Shown here: positions 1 through 5,133 of the stretch, in pieces
How positions within the stretch are numbered: the stretch's first letter is position 1
How the letters are laid out: every line of letters starts with the position of its first letter
From: JBGPIT01 sp041485125
Lineage (GTDB): Bacteria; Desulfobacterota; Binatia; UTPRO1
Length of the DNA: 6,935 bases
Assembly (NCBI GenBank): GCA_041485125.1
Contig: JBGPIT010000273.1
Location: 1 to 6,935, forward strand
Reading direction: 5' to 3'
Notes under the pieces: model-generated
Seen by the model: the letters and a program-made list of their open reading frames with translations, nothing else
What the model was told of the DNA's origin: nothing
Databases searched by the model: none
Program-made: the position numbers and the translations under genes

Positions 1-1
1 C

Positions 2-394
2 TTCCGCGCCGCCGCGCGCCACATGGTCGGCCGGCCGGGCGGCGGCTCGCTGGTCGTGGTCAGCAGCCTCGCGTCGGTCGAGGGCACGGCGCGCGGCCAG
101 CACTACGCCGCCACCAAAGGCGGCGTGAACGCGATCGTGCGCGGTCTCGCCGTCGAGCTCGCTCGCCACGGCATCCGCGCCAACGCCGTCCTACCGGGCT
201 GGATCGACACGCCGCTCACCGAGCACGCCTTCGCCTCCGAGCCGATGCAACGGAAGGTGCTGCCGCGCGTCCCGATCCGTCGCTGGGGCACCCGCGACGA
301 CTTCGGCGGCATCGCGGTCTATCTGGCGAGCGACGCGAGCGCGTACCACACCGGCGACAGCATCGTCATCGACGGCGGCTACCGGGTGTTCTGA
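2..394 (+). CDS. Short-chain dehydrogenase/reductase (classical SDR, FabG-like), C-terminal part
   Basis: This is the C-terminal half of an NAD(P)-dependent oxidoreductase of the classical SDR family. The frame is open to the left edge, so the Rossmann-fold cofactor motif (TGxxxGIG) and the start codon lie outside the window. The visible part has the SDR catalytic residues in the right order and spacing: a VVVSS strand whose second Ser is the catalytic one, then YAATK thirteen residues later giving the catalytic Tyr and Lys. GIRANAVLPGWIDTP follows; this is the usual post-catalytic strand with the PG turn and a Thr that contacts cofactor. The protein ends with GDSIVIDGGYRVF, the standard VDGG C-terminus. 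Family members are about 250 residues and act in the cytoplasm on a hydroxyl or keto substrate. The substrate cannot be read from the sequence; a fatty-acid or secondary-metabolite 3-oxoacyl reductase or a sugar/alcohol dehydrogenase are all possible. It ends 8 bases before the convergent aspartyl protease gene. Confidence 0.93.
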   Translation, partial: FRAAARHMVGRPGGGSLVVVSSLASVEGTARGQHYAATKGGVNAIVRGLAVELARHGIRANAVLPGWIDTPLTEHAFASEPMQRKVLPRVPIRRWGTRDDFGGIAVYLASDASAYHTGDSIVIDGGYRVF

Positions 395-396
395 CC

Positions 397-410
397 GGCG
401 CGTCAGCGCC
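397..410. terminator. Possible short bidirectional hairpin between convergent genes
   Basis: A perfect inverted repeat, GGCGC-GTCA-GCGCC, has a 5-bp stem and a 4-base loop. It sits between the dehydrogenase stop codon (392-394) and the end of the aspartyl protease gene, whose stop codon (403-405) falls in the loop. There is no T-tract on either side, so it is not a textbook intrinsic terminator, and a stem this short can arise by chance at this GC content. Its place in an 8-base convergent gap is the only functional hint. Confidence 0.2.
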
Positions 411-1668
411 GCGTCGTCAGCCCGAGACGGGCGCGCGGGCCGTCGATCACGATCTGCGTGAACGGTCCCGGCTGCTCGCTGGTGAAGCCGAGCGGTCCGA
501 GGCCGCTGCCCGACGGTAACAATAGATTCATCCCGAGGACGCCGTCGAGGGTGCGCTTGCTGCCGTCGTCGCCGACGATCGTGACGTCGTGGACGACGAC
601 CGCGGCGTCCTCGAAGACGAGCGTCCGACCACCGTCGGTGGGGATCTCGACGCGCTCGACGCGGTAGCCGTCGAGGGCCTCGTGGCCGCCGCCGATCCCG
701 CCGACCGGCACGCTGAACGCCGGCTCCTTCATCCGGCGGCCGTTCGCCGCGACCAGGCCGAGCGCGGTCGCGGTGCGGGTCGAGATCATGGTGACGGCGG
801 CGCCGCTGTCGAGCAGCCAATCACCGCGCGCCGACTTCGGACCGAGCCGCACGCCGACCTTCTCGACCAGCGGGTTCGCGGCAAGCGTCGGCAGCGCGCC
901 GCGGTTCTTGGCGTGACGGCGCTGGCTGAAATCGGCCATCGTGAGCGCGAGCCAGAGGTCGGCGGGCGGCGCCGACGGTGCGAGGCGCACCACGAGCGGC
1001 GCGCCGGGGGCGGCGGTGTCGACGATCGTCACCAGCTCGCGGATCGCCGGCATGCCGATCACGTCGGCGACGGCACCCGGCGAGAGCAGCAGCGCGCCGA
1101 TGTCGGAGGGAGCGTCGTTCAGGAGAAACCGTTGGGCCGTGAAGGTGCGGACCGGCCGCCGCGCGCCGTCGAGCAACGCGAGCCCGAGCTCGCGCGAGAC
1201 GCCCATCGCATGCTCGCCCGTCATGCCGGTCTCGACGTAGCGCGCGCCGGAGTCCGGGGTGACGCCGTAGGCGCTCGCGGTCACGCCCGAGAGCAAGTGG
1301 GCGCTCGCGCCGGTGTCGAGGATCGCGGGACGGCCGGCGCTGCCGATCAGCGCGACGAGACCGTCGACGTCGTCGCCGCCGTGCGCCTTCGCGTCGTGCT
1401 CGAGCGCCTTGCCGGTTCGACCGTCGCGGAGCTCGAAGCCGACCATCGGCTGCGCCAGCGCGGCCTCACCGGTGCCGCGGACCGCGACTTCGCCGGCATC
1501 ACGCGCCGGAGCGGCCGGCGACGGCCGCACGGGCTGTGGCAGGTCGGCGTTGGTGAAGACCCGTGGCGTCGGGCCGGCAGCATACGCGTGGACGCCTTGT
1601 GTGATCAGCGCCGCCGCGCAGGCGAGCGCCGTCGCGAGCCGGGCACGTCGCGGCGCGCGCCGGGTCAC
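403..1668 (-). CDS. Secreted two-lobed retropepsin-like aspartyl protease
   Basis: Predicted exported aspartic peptidase of about 421 residues. The N-terminus (RRAPRRAR, then a hydrophobic Ala/Leu stretch ending near VHAYA, about residue 30) is a signal peptide with an Arg-rich n-region; I see no convincing lipobox. Two catalytic-type motifs are present: ILDTGA near residue 118 and LLDSGA near residue 287. Each is followed 85-95 residues later by a hydrophobic-Gly-Met motif (VIGM near 203, VLGM near 377). This is the paired D-[TS]-G plus hydrophobic-hydrophobic-Gly arrangement of aspartyl proteases, so one chain appears to hold both lobes and both active-site Asp. A Pro/Ala-rich linker (about 35-60) follows the signal peptide. 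The substrate is unknown. The start is either GTG at 1668 or TTG at 1671, immediately upstream; both lie within 10 bases of the serine protease stop, with no strong Shine-Dalgarno, so translational coupling is likely. One lobe could be non-catalytic. Confidence 0.85.
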   Translation of the reverse strand: MTRRAPRRARLATALACAAALITQGVHAYAAGPTPRVFTNADLPQPVRPSPAAPARDAGEVAVRGTGEAALAQPMVGFELRDGRTGKALEHDAKAHGGDDVDGLVALIGSAGRPAILDTGASAHLLSGVTASAYGVTPDSGARYVETGMTGEHAMGVSRELGLALLDGARRPVRTFTAQRFLLNDAPSDIGALLLSPGAVADVIGMPAIRELVTIVDTAAPGAPLVVRLAPSAPPADLWLALTMADFSQRRHAKNRGALPTLAANPLVEKVGVRLGPKSARGDWLLDSGAAVTMISTRTATALGLVAANGRRMKEPAFSVPVGGIGGGHEALDGYRVERVEIPTDGGRTLVFEDAAVVVHDVTIVGDDGSKRTLDGVLGMNLLLPSGSGLGPLGFTSEQPGPFTQIVIDGPRARLGLTTRR

Positions 1669-1675
1669 CAAGGGC

Positions 1676-3577
1676 TCAGTTGTTCTTCGCCTTGAACCCG
1701 CGACTGTCGTTCGCGGTCACCGGTATGCCATGCGTCGCCTGCCAACAGTGACCGGCGGTATTCTTCAGCTGCACCGTCACCGGCAACGACACGATCGGCA
1801 CCGCCGGCATCGTGAGCAGCGGACCGCGACCCTTGATGAGGACGGACGCTTTCCCGGGCGTCAGGCCCTCGCGCAACGTGACCGAGCTGATGCCCGACGG
1901 CGTGAGGTCCTTGTCGGCGTACTGGAAGCCCTTCGACGTCGCCCGCCAGCACGGGCGCGGATGCGCCGCGCCGCAGAATCCGCCCGCCGGCATCGCGGCG
2001 TGCAGAATGAGACCGGGCGCACCGTTGTAGACGCAGAGTGCGTACGACGTTCCGCCGGCGCTGAGCGGATCGCCGAAGTCCGCACGCGGCGTGACCGCAC
2101 CCTGGCGCCACTTCCATTCCAGGCGATCCTGCGAGTCGACGGGGCGTTGGGTGAGCTGGAAGAGCGCTTTCTTCGGCGCGATCGGCGCCAGGCAGGTTGG
2201 ATCGGGCATGGCGACGCCGGCGCAGACCGAGTTGGTGCAGACGTCGTTGATGGTGCAGAGGTTGCCGTCGTCGCACGGCAAGCCCTCCATCGGCGTGCCG
2301 GCGCAGGTCCCCGACTGGCAGACGTCGCTCGCGGTGCAGGCGTTGCCGTCGTTGCACGGCAGACCGTCGTTGTCGGGATCGGAGCAGTCGAGGCCGAACT
2401 TGGTGACCGTGAGCTGATACGCGCCGCCGCCGCTGAAGCGGTTCACGAGAACGTGCCACGTGCCCGGCGTCGGGTGTGGAAACTCGCAGAAGGCGAACTG
2501 CCCAGGACCCGCGGCGGCGCAGTCGTAGATCTGCGTCGTCGGTGCCGAGCCCGCGCGCACGTAGAGGTCGAAGTCGCTGCCGTCGTCGACGCCGTTCATG
2601 GCGACACGGAGCACGTCGGTGCCGGAGCCCACCTCGAACGTGTGCGTCCCTTGCGGCACGCCCGCGCTCACCGATCCGGACGCAGCGAGAACATTGCCGC
2701 CGGGCCCTCCGACCTGCGGCAGGTCGCCGCACGTCGTGTTCGCGAGATCGGCGCCGCCTTGGGTCTGGATCCAGCTTGCGTAGTTGAAGGTGTTCGAGTC
2801 GTAGCTGTGATCGGTCACCAAGCAGGTCGTGCTGTTGCCGCCCGACGTGCTCCCCGCGACCTCGTCGCCGGTGCCGAAGTCGATGAAGAGCGGACCGCCG
2901 GAATCGCCGTTGCAGGTATTCGAGTCGGTACCGGGGGGGCCTAGCGGGTCGGTGAAGTCCCAGCACACCGAGGTGGTGTTCGAGATCCCGATCTCGCAGG
3001 TCGCGGTGACGATCTTGCCGACTCGCTTCAGTCCGTAGTCGGCGTTGCCGAAGCCGCCGCCGGTCCGGCCGAAGCCGACGATCGTCCCGAGGCTGCCGGG
3101 CGGCGGCGCGCTCGTGTCGTTGATCGGGCTCGGGGCGATGCCGTTCACCGGGCTCGCGAGCTTGATCACCGCAACGTCGCCGACAGGAAAGTTGAAGTCG
3201 GGACGGACGGTGATGCTGGCGACGCTGAAGAAGCCGGCGTGCTGCAAGAAGACGACGAAGTTCGCCGGGTTGGGAGAGTTACCGCCCTGACAGTTGCTGC
3301 CGATGGTGCTGCAGACGCAATGCGCGGCCGTCAGGAAGGTCTGGCAGCCGATCAGCGTCCCGCTGCACTCGAGGCTCGCGGAGCTGGGATTCCCGGGGGT
3401 CAGCAGTGCCCCCGTCGACGGATAGAGCGACGTCATCGTGCCGTTCACGATCCGCGGTGCGGCCCGGTCGAGGCTCTCGGCCGGCGCCATGCTCTGATCG
3501 GCGGCAAGCGCGGGCGACGCCGCGACCAGCAGCACGAGCGAGAGAACGACGCTATGACGGATATGAAGGATGCTCAT
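1676..3577 (-). CDS. Secreted multidomain serine protease (chymotrypsin fold, PPC domain, Cys-rich repeats, novel C-terminal domain)
   Basis: Predicted secreted S1-family endopeptidase of 633 residues. In order: signal peptide (1-25/26, h-region SVVLSLVLLVA, cut after ALA); a propeptide of about 17 residues ending APR; mature start IVNG at 43; peptidase domain to about 280 with catalytic His86 (TAAHC), Asp134 (GDVAVIKL) and Ser226 (CNGDSGGP). The residue six before the catalytic Ser, which sets S1 specificity, is Asn, not the Asp of trypsin. A bacterial pre-peptidase C-terminal (PPC) beta-sandwich follows at about 296-395, then two Cys-rich repeats (406-457) after an Asp-rich DPDNDG segment that may bind calcium. 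The C-terminal domain (about 468-633) I cannot assign to a named family. The start is ATG 3577, chosen for its clean signal peptide; in-frame ATGs at 3622 and 3661 and GTG 3670 would add up to 31 residues. It is the first gene of an apparent operon with the aspartyl protease. Confidence 0.92.
   Translation of the reverse strand: MSILHIRHSVVLSLVLLVAASPALAADQSMAPAESLDRAAPRIVNGTMTSLYPSTGALLTPGNPSSASLECSGTLIGCQTFLTAAHCVCSTIGSNCQGGNSPNPANFVVFLQHAGFFSVASITVRPDFNFPVGDVAVIKLASPVNGIAPSPINDTSAPPPGSLGTIVGFGRTGGGFGNADYGLKRVGKIVTATCEIGISNTTSVCWDFTDPLGPPGTDSNTCNGDSGGPLFIDFGTGDEVAGSTSGGNSTTCLVTDHSYDSNTFNYASWIQTQGGADLANTTCGDLPQVGGPGGNVLAASGSVSAGVPQGTHTFEVGSGTDVLRVAMNGVDDGSDFDLYVRAGSAPTTQIYDCAAAGPGQFAFCEFPHPTPGTWHVLVNRFSGGGAYQLTVTKFGLDCSDPDNDGLPCNDGNACTASDVCQSGTCAGTPMEGLPCDDGNLCTINDVCTNSVCAGVAMPDPTCLAPIAPKKALFQLTQRPVDSQDRLEWKWRQGAVTPRADFGDPLSAGGTSYALCVYNGAPGLILHAAMPAGGFCGAAHPRPCWRATSKGFQYADKDLTPSGISSVTLREGLTPGKASVLIKGRGPLLTMPAVPIVSLPVTVQLKNTAGHCWQATHGIPVTANDSRGFKAKNN
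2207..2362 (-). repeat. Tandem Cys-rich repeat within the serine protease (two copies)
   Basis: Two adjacent copies with a 27-residue period share the pattern LPC[ND]DGNxCTxxDVCxxxxCAG. Copy 1 is encoded at 2362-2282 and copy 2 at 2281-2207. Each copy carries four cysteines (LPC, xxCT, DVC, xCAG), which suggests a small disulfide-stabilised module. Similar CxDGNxC repeats are common in secreted proteins of Myxococcota- and Binatota-type genomes (recollection, not searched). They probably act as a rigid spacer between the PPC domain and the C-terminal domain; a surface-attachment role is possible but not shown. Confidence 0.8.
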
Positions 3578-3826
3578 CGGTACGGCCCACGTGGGTTTAG
3601 CAAGAAACGGGGAACAAGCCATAGCGGAAATTCCGAGGAAACGCAGCGCCCGCCGTGACATATCCGGCACGAAGGCGGTCTACCGGCGCCGGATCTGGCA
3701 CGGTGGGCGCGGTTTGGCACTCGGCGCGCCCGGCACGGTCGACGCGAAACGCCGCGCGCCACCGGCTCGTCGAGCGTGGCGGCTCCGGCATTCCGGCCTC
3801 GGCATCGCCATGGTACGCGTAGCGCT
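3578..3826. promoter_or_regulatory. Divergent intergenic region, presumed promoters for both flanking genes
   Basis: This 249-base gap separates the divergent serine protease (minus) and metallophosphoesterase (plus) genes, so it should hold promoters for both. I found no convincing -35/-10 pair. Visible elements are a 10-bp perfect palindrome CCCACGTGGG at 3586-3595, close before the protease start; a CGGAA-A-TTCCG dyad at 3625-3635; a 10-bp palindrome CCGGCGCCGG at 3683-3692; and four GGCAC pentamers at 3666, 3697, 3716 and 3732. The copies at 3696 and 3715 (TGGCAC) have GC at the right distance to echo a sigma-54 -24/-12 element but lack the TT of the -12 box. The part between 3578 and 3670 is also open in the protease frame, so some of it may be coding if an upstream start is used. 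Confidence 0.45.
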
Positions 3827-5116
3827 GTGACACAGTTTTTCGAGCGGTTGCGCGTCGCGTTCTTCCGGTCGTTCTTTCGCCTGCTCGTCCTCTTCGTCGC
3901 GCTCTCCGAGTGGGTGTGCATCGCGTGGGCCGTGGCACGTGCCGGGTTCGACGTGCCGCCGATCGCTCACGTCGTCGCGCCGCTCGCGATCTACGGGCTG
4001 AACCACGCGCTCGCCCTGCGGCGGCCGCGGCCCGGAGCACAGGCGGCGAGGCCGCCGGGGGACGGGTCCGCGCCGCCGCCGCGCGACAATCGTCAGATCG
4101 TCCCGCTTCTCGCGTTCCTGACGCGGGTCTACATCGCGGTCGCGTTCACCTGCATCTTCGGCGGGCTCTTCCTCTTGCTGGCGGGCGGCGTCGGCCTGAT
4201 CGCGGGCGTCGTCGTGCGCCCGGTGCTGGCCGCGCTCGGCGTCTCGACGGCGACGCTCGCGACGATCGGTCACGTCTACGCCCGCTTCACCGACCTCTGC
4301 GTCGTCGTGATCACCGGTCTCCTCGCCTACGGCTACCTGCGCGGGAACCGCGCGCTCGTGGTGAGCCGGCTCACCGTGCTGGTGCCGCGGCTCGCGCCCG
4401 CGCTCGACGGTCTGCGCATCGTGCAGATCTCCGATCTCCACATCGGCGCCTACTGCGACACGCGCGAGCTCGCGGCCCACGTCGAGCGGGTGAACCAGCT
4501 CGCGCCCGACCTGATCTGCGTGACCGGCGACATCGTCGATCGCGCCGAAACCGGCCCGGTCGGGTTTCCCGTCTTGGCGGGCCTGCGCGCGCGCTACGGC
4601 GTGATCGTGATCCTCGGCAACCACGACTTCTACGCCGGTGCCGATCAGGTGACGCGCGATCTCCGCCGGCACACCACCTTCACCGTGCTGCGCAACGAGA
4701 CCACGACGGTCGCCGTCGACGGCGAACGCCTTCACGTGGTCGGCGTCGACGACCTCGGCCTCGACTGGGCGCGCGGCGTCCCCGAGCACCCGGCGCTGCC
4801 GCCGCTCGTCGCCGCGCTGCCGGACAACGAGCCGTTCATCGTGCTCTCGCACCGCCCCGACTGCTTCCCACAGGCCGCCGATCTCGGTGCCGCGCTGACG
4901 CTCTCCGGTCACACCCACGGCGGCCAGCTCGCGCTGCCGCACCGGCGCGGGCGGAAGCCGCGCAATCTCGCCGAGTTCATCACCAGCTTCGACCGCGGCG
5001 ACTTTCACCGCGGCGACGCGATGCTCTACGTGAACCGCGGCATCGGCTTCACCGGCCAGAAGATCCGGCTCTTCAGCCCGCGCGAGATCGCGGTGCTCGA
5101 GCTCCGCGCCAGCTAG
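3827..5116 (+). CDS. Membrane-anchored calcineurin-like metallophosphoesterase (YaeI/YkuE type)
   Basis: Predicted dinuclear-metal phosphohydrolase of about 429 residues. The N-terminal 175 residues are hydrophobic with about four or five membrane segments (roughly 17-38, 45-64, 98-128 possibly as two, 155-172). An Arg/Pro-rich loop at about 65-90 is probably cytoplasmic. The catalytic domain starts near 196 and has all the metal-ligand motifs in order: SDLH (Asp203, His205), GDIVD (Asp235), GNHD (Asn265, His266), LSHRP (His342) and SGHTHGGQ (His362, His364). The ending, with NRGIGFTG and a hydrophobic strand EIAVLEL, fits the COG1408 group. Members act on lipid-linked or other phosphodiesters at the membrane; some relatives (LpxG of Chlamydia) hydrolyse UDP-2,3-diacylglucosamine in lipid A synthesis, but that role cannot be assigned here. 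The start is uncertain: GTG 3827 puts the first helix near the N-terminus, while GTG 3776 would add 17 polar residues. No clear Shine-Dalgarno is seen at either. It is monocistronic here. Confidence 0.9.
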   Translation: MTQFFERLRVAFFRSFFRLLVLFVALSEWVCIAWAVARAGFDVPPIAHVVAPLAIYGLNHALALRRPRPGAQAARPPGDGSAPPPRDNRQIVPLLAFLTRVYIAVAFTCIFGGLFLLLAGGVGLIAGVVVRPVLAALGVSTATLATIGHVYARFTDLCVVVITGLLAYGYLRGNRALVVSRLTVLVPRLAPALDGLRIVQISDLHIGAYCDTRELAAHVERVNQLAPDLICVTGDIVDRAETGPVGFPVLAGLRARYGVIVILGNHDFYAGADQVTRDLRRHTTFTVLRNETTTVAVDGERLHVVGVDDLGLDWARGVPEHPALPPLVAALPDNEPFIVLSHRPDCFPQAADLGAALTLSGHTHGGQLALPHRRGRKPRNLAEFITSFDRGDFHRGDAMLYVNRGIGFTGQKIRLFSPREIAVLELRAS

Positions 5117-5119
5117 CCC

Positions 5120-5133
5120 GACGCTAGGGCGTC
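5120..5133. terminator. Possible short bidirectional hairpin between convergent genes
   Basis: A perfect inverted repeat, GACGC-TAGG-GCGTC, has a 5-bp stem and a 4-base loop. It lies just after the metallophosphoesterase stop (5114-5116) and overlaps the stop codon of the convergent unknown gene (5124-5126). It has no T-tract, so support as an intrinsic terminator is weak. It has the same 5-4-5 geometry and the same relation to the minus-strand stop codon as the hairpin at the other convergent junction. Confidence 0.2.

Noticed and set aside
1625..1668. Aspartyl protease as a lipoprotein
   Set aside because: The only cysteine in the signal region follows ALA, but the -3 position is Ala, a poor lipobox, and it lies inside the hydrophobic core; a signal peptidase I site near VHAYA is a better fit.
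589..1695. Open frame of 368 codons on the plus strand opposite the aspartyl protease
   Set aside because: Arg/Gly/Asp-rich, no motif, antisense to a gene with signal peptide and two catalytic motifs.
1313..2944. Long open frame (543 codons) on the plus strand opposite both proteases
   Set aside because: It runs across two well-supported minus-strand genes and is Arg/Ala/Val-rich low complexity without recognisable domains; a GC-rich shadow.
3662..3694. ATCCGGC/GCCGGAT inverted repeat with a 19-base spacer in the intergenic region
   Set aside because: Seven-base arms with a long spacer are expected by chance at this GC, and one arm overlaps the separate CCGGCGCCGG palindrome; no functional support.
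3680..5008. Long open frame (442 codons) on the minus strand opposite the metallophosphoesterase
   Set aside because: It is antisense to a gene with complete metal-binding motifs. Its translation is Arg/Glu/Asp/Ala-rich with no hydrophobic core or motif, as expected from a GC-rich codon shadow.
3910..5127. Open frame of 405 codons overlapping the metallophosphoesterase in another plus-strand frame
   Set aside because: Almost entirely Arg, Ala, Pro and Gly; typical frame-shifted shadow of high-GC coding DNA.
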